A model generated the notes under the pieces. The model saw only the letters and a program-made list of their open reading frames with translations, was not told the DNA's origin and did no database searches. Of a stretch of DNA of 64,000 bases, positions 27,226 through 36,906 are shown in pieces. The DNA comes from Mycobacterium heckeshornense. GTDB taxonomy: Bacteria; Actinomycetota; Actinomycetes; Mycobacteriales; Mycobacteriaceae. The DNA lies in assembly GCF_016592155.1 (NCBI RefSeq), contig NZ_AP024237.1:3286001-3350000 (forward strand). Direction: 5' to 3'. Positions within the stretch are counted from its first letter, which is position 1. Each line of letters begins with the position of its first letter. Position numbers and translations under genes: made by a program.

Positions 27226-28697
27226 CGGCACCCAATACCGGGCATGCCGAGGCCTACCCCGCGCGGCCGCTGCTCATGCACATCACCGGCGCGGGTGCGG
27301 CGGTGCGAGAGGACGCCGGCGTCGGCAATGAGGTGATGCGGCGCGGCGCCGGTGACCACGGTGGTGACGATGTCGCCCGGGCGTATCCGCTGCTCGCCGG
27401 GCGTGAAGTGGACGAGCCGGCCGTCGCGGGCCCGCCCGCTCATCCGGGCCGTGCGGCTGTCTTTGCGGCCCTCGCCACTGGCGACGAGCAGTTCGACGGT
27501 GTTGCCGATCTGAGCACGGTTCTCCTCCAGCGCGATCTGCTCCTGTAGCGCAACCAGCCGTTGATAGCGTTCTTGCACAACGTCTTTGGGTACCTGCCCG
27601 TCGAAGTCTGCCGCCGGCGTGCCGGGGCGCTTGGAATATTGGAAGGTGAACGCGCCGGCGAACCTAACCCGCCGCATCAGCTCGAGCGTGGCGGCGAAGT
27701 CCTCCTCGGTTTCACCGGGAAAGCCAACGATCACGTCGGTGGTGATGGCCGCGTGCGGTATCGCCGCGCGCACCCGATCGATAATCCCCAGGTAACGCTC
27801 GACCCGGTAGGACCGCCGCATCGCACGCAAAATCCGGTCGGAACCCGACTGCAGCGGCATGTGCAGGGCCGGGCAAACGTTGGGGGTTTGCGCCATCGCC
27901 TCGATGACGTCGTCGGTGAACTCCGCCGGATGCGGTGAGGTGAACCGGACCCGTTCTAGCCCCTCGATGCGTCCACAGGCCCGCAGCAGCTCGGCGAAGG
28001 CGCCGCGATTGCGGGGCAACCGTGGATCGGCGAACGAGACGCCGTAGGCGTTGACGTTCTGGCCCAGCAGCGTGACCTCCAGCACGCCCGCATCCACCAA
28101 CGACCGTACTTCGGCGAGGATGTCGGCCGGACTGCGGTCGACTTCCCTTCCCCGCAGCGACGGCACGATACAGAAGGTGCAGTTGTTGTTGCAGCCGACA
28201 GAGATGGAAACCCAAGCGGCATAAGCTGATTCGCGGGCTGCTGGCAACGTTGACGGGAACACCTGCAGCGCCTCGGCGATTTCGACTTGGGCGACCTTGT
28301 TGTGACGGGCTCGCTCAAGCAGCGCGGGCAGCGACCCGATGTTGTGGGTACCGAAAACGACATCGACCCACGGCGCCTTGCGCAGCACCGCGTCTCGGTC
28401 CTTCTGCGCCAGGCAGCCGCCGACCGCGATCTGCATGTCCGGGTTGTGCCGCTTCCGCGGGGCCAGGTGGCTCAAGTTGCCGTAGAGCTTGTTGTCGGCA
28501 TTCTCCCGGACGGCGCACGTGTTGAAGACCACCACGTCGGCGTCTGCGCCCTCAGGCGCGCGCCGGTAGCCGGCCGCCTCCAGCAATCCCGCCAACCGCT
28601 CGGAATCGTGCACGTTCATCTGACAGCCGTAGGTGCGCACCTCGTAGGTGCGGGTCGGCGGCGCCGCCGCCACCGCTGGCGCTGTCGTGCAACTCAC
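27222..28697 (-). CDS. miaB: tRNA methylthiotransferase MiaB
   Basis: A 491-residue radical-SAM enzyme that methylthiolates i6A37 in tRNA. I use the GTG at 28697 ([13 protein letters not shown]...); a GTG 11 codons upstream is also possible. Domains: UPF0004 with its three cluster cysteines ([37 protein letters not shown]), radical-[11 protein letters not shown] motif near residue 165, and C-terminal TRAM domain ([17 protein letters not shown]). The C-terminus is shorter than in M. tuberculosis. Overlaps the downstream membrane gene by four bases. Confidence 0.93.
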   Translation of the reverse strand: MSCTTAPAVAAAPPTRTYEVRTYGCQMNVHDSERLAGLLEAAGYRRAPEGADADVVVFNTCAVRENADNKLYGNLSHLAPRKRHNPDMQIAVGGCLAQKDRDAVLRKAPWVDVVFGTHNIGSLPALLERARHNKVAQVEIAEALQVFPSTLPAARESAYAAWVSISVGCNNNCTFCIVPSLRGREVDRSPADILAEVRSLVDAGVLEVTLLGQNVNAYGVSFADPRLPRNRGAFAELLRACGRIEGLERVRFTSPHPAEFTDDVIEAMAQTPNVCPALHMPLQSGSDRILRAMRRSYRVERYLGIIDRVRAAIPHAAITTDVIVGFPGETEEDFAATLELMRRVRFAGAFTFQYSKRPGTPAADFDGQVPKDVVQERYQRLVALQEQIALEENRAQIGNTVELLVASGEGRKDSRTARMSGRARDGRLVHFTPGEQRIRPGDIVTTVVTGAAPHHLIADAGVLSHRRTRAGDVHEQRPRGVGLGMPGIGCR

Positions 28698-28732
28698 GCC
28701 GCCATGGTACGGCTGCTCAAGCCGCGGCACGC

Positions 28733-29260
28733 TTACACCCGACGGCGCTCCCGCTCGCGGGCCAGTTCGGTGCCGACCACGTCGTAGGCCAGTGTCTGGT
28801 CGTATCCCCGTCGCACAAGCATCGCCACCAACCGGCGGCCGACCCGCGCGTCGTCGTCGGCCAGGGTCTCGCGCCGCAGCCTGTCCCGTACCAGCCGCTC
28901 GGCCCGGCTTCGTTCCACACCGGCATCCAGGCCGCCCAGCACCGCGGTGATCACGTCGTTGCTGACTCCCTTGCGGTGCAGTTCAGCGGCCAACGCGCGC
29001 TTACCTTTTCCCGCCTTCGCCCGCCGCGAATTCACCCACTGTTGAGCAAAATCGACATCATCGACCAGCCCGACGGCGGCTAGACGGTCCAGCACCCGTT
29101 CGCTGACGTCGTGCGGGTATCCCCGTTTGGCCAGCTGACCTTCGAGCTCAGCGCGGGTACGGGACCGCGCGGTGAGCAGGCGCAGGCACAACGCCCGCGC
29201 CTGCTCCTCGCGGGCCAGCGCTCCGTCAGAAGTCGACGGGGGCGGGCAAGACGTCGTCAT
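28733..29260 (-). CDS. recX: RecA regulator RecX
   Basis: A 175-residue inhibitor of RecA filament activity. Three-helix RecX repeats are visible: [37 protein letters not shown] with [15 protein letters not shown], and [18 protein letters not shown]. It begins 35 bases inside the end of recA, so the two are translated from one mRNA, as in M. tuberculosis. Confidence 0.93.
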   Translation of the reverse strand: MTTSCPPPSTSDGALAREEQARALCLRLLTARSRTRAELEGQLAKRGYPHDVSERVLDRLAAVGLVDDVDFAQQWVNSRRAKAGKGKRALAAELHRKGVSNDVITAVLGGLDAGVERSRAERLVRDRLRRETLADDDARVGRRLVAMLVRRGYDQTLAYDVVGTELARERERRRV

Positions 29261-30266
29261 CGGTCACCACAGCGCCAATGCCGAGCTTTTCCTTGATCTT
29301 TTTCTCGATCTCGTTGGCCACGTCGGTGTTTTCCAGCAGGAAGTTGCGGGCATTCTCCTTGCCCTGCCCAAGTTGCTCGCCCTCGTAGGTAAACCAGGCC
29401 CCGGACTTGCGGATGAAGCCCTGCTCCACGCCCATGTCGATCAGCGAGCCTTCCCGGCTGATCCCTTTGCCGTAGAGGATGTCGAACTCCGCTTGTTTGA
29501 ACGGTGGAGCGCACTTGTTCTTGACAACCTTGACCCGAGTGCGGTTACCGACCGCATCGGTGCCGTCCTTGAGCGTCTCAATGCGCCGCACATCCAATCG
29601 AACCGAAGAGTAGAACTTCAAAGCCTTTCCGCCCGTTGTTGTTTCGGGCGAGCCGAACATGACTCCTACCTTCTCTCGTAGCTGGTTGATAAAGATCGCT
29701 GTAGTTCCGGAATTGTTCAGTGCACCAGCCATTTTCCGCATTGCCTGGCTCATCAGGCGGGCTTGCAGGCCGACATGGCTGTCACCCATCTCGCCTTCGA
29801 TCTCGGCACGCGGCACCAGCGCGGCCACCGAATCGATGACCAGAATGTCCAGCGCCCCGGAGCGGATCAGCATGTCGGCGATCTCCAGCGCCTGCTCACC
29901 GGTGTCGGGCTGACTGACCAGCAGCGAATCGGTGTCTACCCCGAGCTTTTTGGCGTACTCCGGATCCAGCGCGTGCTCGGCGTCGATGAACGCCGCGATA
30001 CCACCCGTGGCTTGCGCGTTAGCCACCGCGTGCAATGCGACGGTGGTCTTACCCGAGGACTCCGGGCCATAGATCTCCACGATCCGCCCGCGCGGCAGAC
30101 CACCGATGCCCAACGCGACATCGAGTGCGATGGATCCGGTCGGAATGACCGAGATCGGCTGACGCGACTCGTCGCCGAGGCGCATCACCGAACCTTTACC
30201 ATAACTCTTCTCGATCTGGGCCACTGCCAGCTCGAGAGCCTTCTCCCGGTCCGGGGCTTGCGTCAT
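29226..30266 (-). CDS. recA: Recombinase RecA (intein-free)
   Basis: A 346-residue RecA, the strand-exchange and SOS co-protease ATPase. Walker [16 protein letters not shown] (about residues 67-74), Walker [24 protein letters not shown] loops [20 protein letters not shown] and [21 protein letters not shown]. The C-terminal acidic tail ends [11 protein letters not shown]. Length is that of the mature protein: there is no intein, unlike M. tuberculosis RecA. Upstream is a LexA box at 30376-30391. Confidence 0.97.
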   Translation of the reverse strand: MTQAPDREKALELAVAQIEKSYGKGSVMRLGDESRQPISVIPTGSIALDVALGIGGLPRGRIVEIYGPESSGKTTVALHAVANAQATGGIAAFIDAEHALDPEYAKKLGVDTDSLLVSQPDTGEQALEIADMLIRSGALDILVIDSVAALVPRAEIEGEMGDSHVGLQARLMSQAMRKMAGALNNSGTTAIFINQLREKVGVMFGSPETTTGGKALKFYSSVRLDVRRIETLKDGTDAVGNRTRVKVVKNKCAPPFKQAEFDILYGKGISREGSLIDMGVEQGFIRKSGAWFTYEGEQLGQGKENARNFLLENTDVANEIEKKIKEKLGIGAVVTDDDVLPAPVDF

Positions 30267-30375
30267 ATTGATGCCTCTCCTGTCGTCGGTGTTCGGTTGA
30301 CCGGTATTGGTCAGTTGGCCGTGACGCTAGGACAGCCCACCGACAAGTCGGTGCCTCCGAACCCTCACCACAGTA

Positions 30376-30391
30376 GCGAACGTGTGTTCGA
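30376..30391 (-). promoter_or_regulatory. LexA (SOS) box of recA
   Basis: On the minus strand TCGAAC ACAC GTTCGC matches the mycobacterial SOS consensus at 11 of 12 positions, 110 bases upstream of the recA start. The region 30267-30546 otherwise holds no gene I can support. Confidence 0.82.
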
Positions 30392-30546
30392 CAGCAAGTA
30401 GGCGCGCCGAGCGCGCGAACAATGGCTCCCATGGCACCCGACCGGGCCGGGATGCCGCACGACGGCACACCCACCCCGACGCTGGGACGCGACAGCACCC
30501 CAAACCCCGCTGGGGGTGCTCTCGCGTCGGCTCGCGCCTCGGGGGC

Positions 30547-30741
30547 TCACCACTGCTCGCGCGGGACGTCGAAGTCGACGCACAGCGCCCGCCATACCTC
30601 GCGCGGATCCACACCGTCCTCGATCGCCTGGGCGGCGGTGCGCCCATCCAGACCGGTCAGCACGTGGTCAACCAGCACCGAGGCGCCGTAGGCAGCGCCG
30701 AAGCGCAGGGTGACCAGCTCGTGAAACTCCGTCAACCGCAC
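30547..30741 (-). CDS. DUF3046 family protein (Rv2738c type)
   Basis: A 64-residue protein conserved upstream of recA in mycobacteria. I choose the GTG at 30741 (VRLTEFHELVTLRFG); a TTG three codons earlier is also possible. The DUF3046 pattern is complete: FGAAYGASVLVDHVLTGLDG, RTAAQAIEDGVDPREVWRAL and the ending DFDVPREQW. Role unknown. Confidence 0.85.
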   Translation of the reverse strand: MRLTEFHELVTLRFGAAYGASVLVDHVLTGLDGRTAAQAIEDGVDPREVWRALCVDFDVPREQW

Positions 30742-30751
30742 CCTCGTCAAC

Positions 30752-31918
30752 CTACCCAGCCAGTGCGCGGTGACACACCTCTACCGGATCGGCCACCTCG
30801 GCGACGCTGGCCGCGGCCTGTCGGGCCGCATCCCGGTAACGCGGTGACGACAGCACCTCACCGACGGCAGCGACCAGCCCGTCGGCGCTCAGCGGCCGGA
30901 CCAAGAGCCCACTGCCTTGGCGTACCACACGATTCGCTATTTCCCACTGGTCCCCGCCGCCGGGTACCACCACCAGCGGCACACCGGCCAGCAGCGCCTT
31001 GGCCACCATCCCGTGCCCCCCGCCGCACACCACCACATTGGCCTGCGCGAGCAGTTCGTCCTGGCGTCCCAAGCCGACCACGGCCCACGGCGGGACCGTC
31101 AGATTGGGACCGTTCAGCCGCGACACCACGACCCGTGCACCCGCCGGCAATCCCCTGCCCGGGACCAGACAGTCCAAGGCGACCTGTGCCATACCCCGCG
31201 CACCGGTCAACGCCGTCGAGGGTGCTACCACGACAACCGGTCCAGAACCGGGCGGGATCGCCAGCACCTGGTTGGTCGGTTCGAAGTGCAACGGACCCAC
31301 CACGACGGCCTCGGCCGGCCAGTCCGGACGGGGTACTTCCAGAGCGGGCAGGGTGGCGATCAGCCGGCGCAAAGGCCCCGGGTCGCGGGCCGGCAGGCCA
31401 ATGCCGACCCGGGCCGCCGCGCGCTGGCGCATCCCCGCACGCAGCGAACGCGCCGTCAGCGACCGCAGCAGCGCGTCACGCAGGCGACCGCGGACGCCGG
31501 TGCCCGCCGCCAGTCCGCTACCCACCGGCGGCAGCCCTTTCGACGGCAGGTACAGCGGATGTGGGTTGAGTTCGATCCACGGGATGGCCAGCAGTTCCGC
31601 GGCCATGCCGCCGCAGGCGGTGATGACGTCGGACACCACCAGATCGACTGCCAGCGCCTGTAGCCGGGGAAGGTTGAGCACGGCCATCCGCGCCGCCCGC
31701 TGGTGAATCTTGGCCCCGGCGTCGCGGTCGTCGTCAGCGGCGGTGGGCTCGAGCCCGTCCAGTTCGGCGGCGTCGAGGCCGGCGGCGCGGGCCACGTCGA
31801 GCCATTCGGTGCCGGTGAGCAAAATCGGCTGGTCGCCCGCGGCCGAAAAGCGCTGGCACAGCGCGATAGCGGGAAACGAGTGCCCGGGATCCGGCCCGGC
31901 GACCACCGCGACTCGCAT
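30752..31918 (-). CDS. GT1-like glycosyltransferase/nucleotide-sugar-binding protein (Rv2739c type)
   Basis: A 388-residue protein of GT-B fold starting at the ATG at 31918 (MRVAVVAGPDPGHSFPAIAL). N-terminal Rossmann half (acceptor side) with LLTGTEWLDVARAAGL, C-terminal half with the donor-site segment DELLAQANVVVCGGGHGMVAKALLAG, VPLVVVPGGGDQWEIANRV near residues 300-330, in which the G-G-G-H and the D-Q resemble the UDPGT/macrolide-GT signature. Substrate unknown. Ten bases overlap or abut the DUF3046 start region, so they may share a transcript. Confidence 0.82.
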   Translation of the reverse strand: MRVAVVAGPDPGHSFPAIALCQRFSAAGDQPILLTGTEWLDVARAAGLDAAELDGLEPTAADDDRDAGAKIHQRAARMAVLNLPRLQALAVDLVVSDVITACGGMAAELLAIPWIELNPHPLYLPSKGLPPVGSGLAAGTGVRGRLRDALLRSLTARSLRAGMRQRAAARVGIGLPARDPGPLRRLIATLPALEVPRPDWPAEAVVVGPLHFEPTNQVLAIPPGSGPVVVVAPSTALTGARGMAQVALDCLVPGRGLPAGARVVVSRLNGPNLTVPPWAVVGLGRQDELLAQANVVVCGGGHGMVAKALLAGVPLVVVPGGGDQWEIANRVVRQGSGLLVRPLSADGLVAAVGEVLSSPRYRDAARQAAASVAEVADPVEVCHRALAG

Positions 31919-31960
31919 CACCCCTACCTTGTCACAGCCGCCCTCTCTAGGCTGACAACC

Positions 31961-32386
31961 ATGACCGAGCCGACCACTGTTGACAACACCAGGATCATCG
32001 AGAAGTTCCTCTACGCGCTGCAGGACGAGGACTTCGAAGCCGCAGGCGCAGCATTAGACGACGACTTGGTCTACCAGAACGTGGGGTTGCCCACCGTCCA
32101 CGGCCGCGACCGAACGATAAACCTGTTCCGCCGGATGCAGGGCCGCGTCAGGTTCGAGGTCAAGATCCACCGCATCGCCGCGGACGGTGCCGCGGTGCTC
32201 ACCGAACGCACCGATGCGCTGATCGTGGGCCCGTTGCGGCTGCAGTTCTGGGTCTGTGGCGTCTTCGAGGTCCACAATGGCCGAATCACCTTGTGGCGCG
32301 ACTACTTCGACTTCTACGACATGCTCAAGGCGACGGTGCGCGCGCTGGCTGCCACCGTGTTACCCTCGCTGCGGCCGTCGTTCTAA
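31961..32386 (+). CDS. ephG: Limonene-1,2-epoxide hydrolase-like protein EphG
   Basis: A 141-residue SnoaL/NTF2-fold hydrolase. M. tuberculosis EphG (Rv2740) hydrates cholesterol and fatty epoxides. I use the ATG at 31961 (MTEPTTVDNTRIIEKFL); the open frame further upstream has no homology. The Asp-Arg-Asp set of the family lies in TERTDALIVGPLRLQFW and ITLWRDYFDFYDM. Diverges from the glycosyltransferase-like gene; unlike M. tuberculosis, no PE_PGRS gene follows. Confidence 0.9.
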   Translation: MTEPTTVDNTRIIEKFLYALQDEDFEAAGAALDDDLVYQNVGLPTVHGRDRTINLFRRMQGRVRFEVKIHRIAADGAAVLTERTDALIVGPLRLQFWVCGVFEVHNGRITLWRDYFDFYDMLKATVRALAATVLPSLRPSF

Positions 32387-32404
32387 GACTTCGCCCGAAT
32401 TCGG

Positions 32405-33238
32405 CTAGACCCGCGGCAACCCACCCAGTTCGTCGAACGCCCGCGCCCAGCCGATGAGGCGGTCGGTGGCGTCGGCCAATTCGTCGCGGTAGCGCTGCTG
32501 CAACGCCGCAGGGGCAGCCGCTGCGTCTCCATTCCCGCTCGCCGATGACACCAATTGTGCTGCAGCGGTTACCATTTCATTGTACTGACGCACACCGGCG
32601 CTCAACTGTGCAGTAAACGCGTTGATCGTGGGGACCAAATACGACCGCGATTGCGGGCTCACGTTCGCGGTTCGCTCCATGGACACCACTTGTGCAGCGG
32701 TGGCCGCCATGGCAGCAGAGGTCTGGTTTGCCGCATCAGTCAGATCTCGAATTTCGTTGGGAGGCAAGATATTGCCTCGCTCCATGACACTCAGCAAAGA
32801 GGAGAATCCACGTTCGGACGCGCCCAGCGCATGCATCGCGGGCCGCGCGGCAGAGCCCGGCGGCGGGAGTCGGCGAACGCTGGCGGGCCGCTGCGCCGGT
32901 AGCGGCAACGAGCGCAGCCAACGGTAGCGCATCAACAACAGCGTCGCCGGAATCGCTGAGCCCGCCGCGACAGAGCCGGTGACCACCAGCAGCGCCACGA
33001 ACCATCCCCAAGCTGCCAGCAATATCGTCACAGTCGCCCAAAACGCTGAGGCCACACCGAAAATCACAGCCCACCGCAGTGCCCGGCGGCGTCGCCGCAG
33101 CAGCCTGGCACGCGGATCGGTGACCGCGCTGATCTTGTCCGCGACCACGTCGCAAAGCTCGTTGGCGGTGTTGAAACCACGCTGCAGCAACGCGCGCCAG
33201 CCTCCGCCGCCCATGAGCTGCTGGCTATTCACCGCCAT
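32405..33238 (-). CDS. pspM: PspM, membrane partner of PspA (Rv2743c type)
   Basis: A 277-residue membrane protein. Two adjacent helices (about residues 55-78 and 80-102: RWAVIFGVASAFWATVTILL, WFVALLVVTGSVAAGSAI) follow a basic stretch, and the C-terminal half is helical and cytoplasmic-looking. In M. tuberculosis Rv2743c is the integral membrane member of the Psp envelope-stress system with PspA and ClgR. Here it follows pspA by 14 bases. The fourth gene of the M. tuberculosis system (Rv2742c) is not present; ephG abuts on the other strand. Confidence 0.85.
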   Translation of the reverse strand: MAVNSQQLMGGGGWRALLQRGFNTANELCDVVADKISAVTDPRARLLRRRRRALRWAVIFGVASAFWATVTILLAAWGWFVALLVVTGSVAAGSAIPATLLLMRYRWLRSLPLPAQRPASVRRLPPPGSAARPAMHALGASERGFSSLLSVMERGNILPPNEIRDLTDAANQTSAAMAATAAQVVSMERTANVSPQSRSYLVPTINAFTAQLSAGVRQYNEMVTAAAQLVSSASGNGDAAAAPAALQQRYRDELADATDRLIGWARAFDELGGLPRV

Positions 33239-33252
33239 CTCCGACTCCCCGC

Positions 33253-34074
33253 TTACTTCTGGCCGATGGGCTTCTCTGGGGTTGGCTCGGAGGCTGTCGC
33301 GGGGGTGGCCGGTGTGCTGGCGGACCCGGAAGTTCCCCCGGCGGGCAAAGCCTCACCGCGCATCGACGCCCGGATCTGCTCGAGGCGTTGATGGCCTGCC
33401 ATCTGCACGCTGGCCTGTTCGACCTCCAGCATGCGGCCCGCGACGGTGCTCTGCGCCAACTCGGTCGCGCCCACGGCATTGGCGTAGCGGCGTTCGATCT
33501 TGTCGCGCACCTCGTCGAGGGTGGGCGTGGTGCCGGGCGCCGCGAGCTCACTCATCGACCGCAGCGATGCACTCACCTGTTCTTGCATCTTGGCTTGCTC
33601 GAGCTGGCTGAGCAATTTGGTGCGCTCGGCGATCTTCTGCTGTAACACCATCGCGTTCTGTTCGACGGCTTTTTTGGCCTGGGCGGCGGCCTGCAAGGCC
33701 TGGTCGTGTAACGTCTTGAGGTCTTCGACGCTCTGCTCGGCCGTCACCAGTTGGGCCGCAAACGCTTCGGCGGCATTGTTGTACTCGGTGGCCTTGGCGG
33801 TGTCACCCGCGGCGGTGGCCTGGTCGGCCAGCGTCAGTGCCTGTCGAACATTGACCTGAAGCTTTTCCACATCGGCAAGCTGGCGGTTCAGCCTCATCTC
33901 GAGTTGGCGCTGATTGCCGATCACTTGCGCCGCCTGCTGCGTCAGCGCCTGGTGTTGGCGCTGGGCTTCCTCGATGGCCTGCTGAATCTGCACCTTAGGG
34001 TCGGCGTGCTCGTCGATTTTCGCGTTGAACAGCGCCATCAGGTACTTCCACGCCTTGACGAACGGATTGGCCAT
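33253..34074 (-). CDS. pspA: Phage shock protein A homologue (35-kDa antigen)
   Basis: A 273-residue PspA/IM30-type coiled-coil protein that stabilises a stressed membrane. It starts [20 protein letters not shown] with an amphipathic helix at the N-terminus, followed by a long coiled coil (residues about 35-190, [19 protein letters not shown]) and an alanine/proline-rich tail ([19 protein letters not shown]) that PspA of E. coli lacks. Lies between clgR and pspM, all on one strand. Confidence 0.95.
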   Translation of the reverse strand: MANPFVKAWKYLMALFNAKIDEHADPKVQIQQAIEEAQRQHQALTQQAAQVIGNQRQLEMRLNRQLADVEKLQVNVRQALTLADQATAAGDTAKATEYNNAAEAFAAQLVTAEQSVEDLKTLHDQALQAAAQAKKAVEQNAMVLQQKIAERTKLLSQLEQAKMQEQVSASLRSMSELAAPGTTPTLDEVRDKIERRYANAVGATELAQSTVAGRMLEVEQASVQMAGHQRLEQIRASMRGEALPAGGTSGSASTPATPATASEPTPEKPIGQK

Positions 34075-34205
34075 GAGTTAGCTCCGCCTTCGTATCGAGA
34101 TCTACCGGCGGACTGCCGGGCCCGCCTGGTGCTCAATTTATCGGTTCAGCGTCGATGGTGGCACCCGTGCTGCGCACCGGTCTGACACGCTGGGCATAGC
34201 TCGGC

Positions 34206-34532
34206 TCAGGCCACCGCCAACGACACGGGCGGGATGACCACCTTGGTGCTCTCGTCGATGTTGGCCGCGCTGGCCGACGTGGAGACGGCCGCGCGTTCGT
34301 AGGCTGCGATCCGCTCACCGGCGTCGATGAGCACCTCCGACAGCGGGACCTCCAACGCGTCACAAATGGCGCTCAGCAGCTCGCTGGATGGCTCCTTGCG
34401 GCCACGCTCGACCTCGGAAAGATATCCCAGGCTGACCCGCGCAGAACCGGATACGTCACGCAGCGTACGTCCTTGCGAAGTCCGCGCCCGGCGCAGCACG
34501 TCGCCGATGACCTCCCGTAACAATGACGCCAT
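34206..34532 (-). CDS. clgR: Transcriptional regulator ClgR
   Basis: A 108-residue XRE-type regulator that activates Clp protease genes and the psp operon. The ATG at 34532 ([20 protein letters not shown]) follows AAAGGAG; the long frame upstream is not coding. Helix-turn-helix: [30 protein letters not shown] is split here as residues 21-36 and 37-50. The C-terminus ends [11 protein letters not shown], a degron-like hydrophobic tail consistent with ClpP turnover. Promoter at 34583-34610. Confidence 0.95.
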   Translation of the reverse strand: MASLLREVIGDVLRRARTSQGRTLRDVSGSARVSLGYLSEVERGRKEPSSELLSAICDALEVPLSEVLIDAGERIAAYERAAVSTSASAANIDESTKVVIPPVSLAVA

Positions 34533-34582
34533 CGCGCTCTCCTTTGCCCGGGTCGTCGGTGTTTCGCAGCGGTCATTAACGT

Positions 34583-34610
34583 CAACGCCGCCCGCGCCGG
34601 CGTGGTTCCC
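34583..34610 (-). promoter_or_regulatory. ECF-sigma (SigE-type) promoter of clgR
   Basis: On the minus strand GGGAACC (34610-34604), 16 bases, then CGTTG (34587-34583), about 50 bases before the clgR ATG. This is the same element pair with the same spacing as at sigB. SigE dependence of the clgR-pspA genes is known in M. tuberculosis. Confidence 0.65.
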
Positions 34611-34627
34611 GCCGGCGCGATTCCCGA

Positions 34628-35218
34628 TCAGCGGGTCGTCGAGCGAACTTCCCTGGCCGCGGATGCGATGTAGTCGACCCCGGTGACAACCGTCAGCACC
34701 AGGGCAGCGGTCATCACCGCCGTCGCCACCAGGAGCCACGACCCGGAAAGCGGGAGCACAAACAGGCCGATCGCCACCGCCTGGACAAGGGTCTTCAGTT
34801 TGCCGCCCCAGCTGGCCGGAATAACGCCACGGCGCAGCACCGCGAAGCGTAGTGCCGTCACTCCGAGCTCGCGGACGAGGATCAGCACGGTCACCCACCA
34901 CGGCAAGTCACCGAGCATCGACAGCCCGATCAGCGCCGCCCCGATGAGCGCCTTGTCCGCGATCGGGTCCGCCAACGTGCCCAACTCGGTCACCACGCCG
35001 TAAGTGCGGGCCAGCGCACCGTCGAAGCGGTCGGTGACGACGGCGACGGCAAAGATCACGAAAGCCGCGATTCGGCTGGTGGTGTCATGGCCGTCGCCGG
35101 CGAATAGCGCAAGCACGAAAATCGGGACCAGTACCAGCCGCAAACCGGTCAACATGTTGGCGACGTTGGCGACGCGGACGCGCCCCACCGTGGAACCGGT
35201 TTGAGGCTGTCCCGACAC
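34628..35218 (-). CDS. pgsA3: CDP-alcohol phosphatidyltransferase PgsA3
   Basis: A 196-residue membrane enzyme, probable phosphatidylglycerophosphate synthase. The CDP-alcohol phosphotransferase motif is complete: D-x2-D-G-x2-A-R-x8-G-x3-D-x3-D in [16 protein letters not shown] ... [16 protein letters not shown] (about residues 63-90). About five further membrane helices. It starts upstream of clgR, 95 bases apart, and diverges from argA. Confidence 0.9.
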   Translation of the reverse strand: MSGQPQTGSTVGRVRVANVANMLTGLRLVLVPIFVLALFAGDGHDTTSRIAAFVIFAVAVVTDRFDGALARTYGVVTELGTLADPIADKALIGAALIGLSMLGDLPWWVTVLILVRELGVTALRFAVLRRGVIPASWGGKLKTLVQAVAIGLFVLPLSGSWLLVATAVMTAALVLTVVTGVDYIASAAREVRSTTR

Positions 35219-35275
35219 CGCCTCAGAATAGCGGGTGCCCAGTTGGCACGTCCCGAATCCCGATACTGTGCAGGC

Positions 35276-35797
35276 GTGGACCCAGCGGGAAGGTCAGCAG
35301 ACACCCGGCCAGTGGTCCGGCGCGCGCGAACCTCGGATGTCCCGGCGATCAAACGACTTGTCGACACCTACGCCGGAAAGATCTTGTTGGAAAAGAACCT
35401 GGTGACGCTCTATGAGGCAGTCCAGGAATTCTGGGTGGCCGAACACGACGGGGAGGTGGTGGGCTGCGGCGCACTGCATGTTTTGTGGTCGGACCTCGGC
35501 GAAATACGCACCGTTGCCGTCCATCCCGATATGACCGGTCGCGGTATCGGCCACGCGATCGTGGATCGCCTTATTGAGGTGGCGCGTGAGCTGCAACTGC
35601 AACGGCTGTTCGTATTGACGTTCGAGACCGAGTTTTTCAGCCGGCACGGCTTCACCGAGATCGACGGCACCCCGGTGACCGCCGAGGTGTACGAAGAGAT
35701 GTGCCGCTCTTATGACCTGGGTGTGGCCGAGTTCCTGGACCTGAGCTATGTCAAGCCGAACATCTTGGGCAACTCGCGAATGCTGTTGATTCTCTAA
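35276..35797 (+). CDS. argA: N-acetylglutamate synthase ArgA (GNAT type)
   Basis: A 173-residue GNAT acetyltransferase for the first step of arginine synthesis, of the short mycobacterial class (Rv2747). The GTG at 35276 (VDPAGRSADTRPVVRRARTSD) gives the expected length; upstream the frame runs across the pgsA3 start. Acetyl-CoA motif HPDMTGRGIGHAIVDRLIE near residue 95, and the C-terminus YVKPNILGNSRMLLIL is near-identical to the known protein. Marks the left edge of the accessory block. Confidence 0.94.
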   Translation: MDPAGRSADTRPVVRRARTSDVPAIKRLVDTYAGKILLEKNLVTLYEAVQEFWVAEHDGEVVGCGALHVLWSDLGEIRTVAVHPDMTGRGIGHAIVDRLIEVARELQLQRLFVLTFETEFFSRHGFTEIDGTPVTAEVYEEMCRSYDLGVAEFLDLSYVKPNILGNSRMLLIL

Positions 35798-35802
35798 AAG
35801 AT

Positions 35803-36684
35803 TCAAAACGGGAATTTGGTACCCGTGAGCTGTTCCGACAGTTCCCAGAGCGCGGTGGCGGTGGTTGCACGCTGGGCCAGCCAGCTGCGCCAGGTCGGCT
35901 GGCTACGACCGTAAAAACAGAATCGCGGGCCGACGAATGTGCCGCCCTCCAGATCCTGCGACACCGCGTACAAGGTCTGCCGCGCGCCGAAGTCGGCATC
36001 GGTGGACACCACCCGGTCGACGGCCATCACCACCGTGTCGCTCACTTTGCGTCCGGATTGGCCTTGCAGGTTGGTATGCGACCAGCCCGGGTGGGCGGCC
36101 AGGGCGCGCAGCGGCGAGCCGACGCCGTGTAGCCGCCGCTGCAGCTCGCTGGTGAACAGCAGGTTGGCCAGCTTCGACTGGCTGTATGCCAGCCACCTCG
36201 AATACGGCCGGGACTGCCAGTTCAGATCCTTGAGGCTGATGTAGCCGAAGATGTGCATCAGCGACGACACCGTCACCACTCGGTCGGTGAGCTTGGGCAA
36301 CAGCAGGTTGGTCAGCGCGAAATGCCCGAGGTGATTGGTGCCGATATGGCGCTCGAAGCCGTCGGTGGTGAGCGCGAAGTCGACGGCCATGATGCCCGCG
36401 TTGTTCACCAGGACGTCAACGACGTCGACGCCGTCGGCGAAATTCCGCACCGAGGATAGGTCTTGCAGGTCCAGATGGCGGACCTCGACCGGACCGCTTT
36501 GGGCGCCGGTCATCCGCTCGGCCGCGGCGTTGCCCTTCTCGGTGTCGCGGACAGCCAGGATGACCCGTGCCCCGGCGCGGGCCAATTCACGTGCGGCCAC
36601 CTCGCCCAATCCACTGTTGGCCCCGGTGACGATGACGGTGCGCCCGGCAAACGACGGCAGTTCTGCTGCGGTCCAACCAGCCAT
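35803..36684 (-). CDS. Short-chain dehydrogenase/reductase
   Basis: A 293-residue SDR of the classical/retinol-dehydrogenase-like type. Start at ATG 36684 (MAGWTAAELPSFAGRTVIVTG). Cofactor site TGANSGLGEVAARELA, NNAG motif LVNNAGIMAVDFALT, active-site Ser in VTVSSLMHIFGYI and Y-x3-K in AYSQSKLANLLF. R at VILAVRDTEKG suggests NADP(H). Its stop is 5 bases from argA, convergent. It is the first gene not found between argA and ftsK in M. tuberculosis. Confidence 0.85.
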   Translation of the reverse strand: MAGWTAAELPSFAGRTVIVTGANSGLGEVAARELARAGARVILAVRDTEKGNAAAERMTGAQSGPVEVRHLDLQDLSSVRNFADGVDVVDVLVNNAGIMAVDFALTTDGFERHIGTNHLGHFALTNLLLPKLTDRVVTVSSLMHIFGYISLKDLNWQSRPYSRWLAYSQSKLANLLFTSELQRRLHGVGSPLRALAAHPGWSHTNLQGQSGRKVSDTVVMAVDRVVSTDADFGARQTLYAVSQDLEGGTFVGPRFCFYGRSQPTWRSWLAQRATTATALWELSEQLTGTKFPF

Positions 36685-36906
36685 GGCGGCCACACTAATG
36701 TGAAGTCGTCCACGACTTTGCCGGGGGCGCCGGCCAACGCGGATGCCACCGGTATCGTGCTGGGGATAGCTGCGGCGCCCATTCGGGCGGCCCGAGTTCC
36801 CGCCGAGGAGTATTCACTTGCGACGCGACGTCTCCGCCCCGTCAGCCCGGTCCCACAACGATCACCGGCGATCCATCCGCGTCGAGCATGCGTCGATGGC
36901 CTCCGG

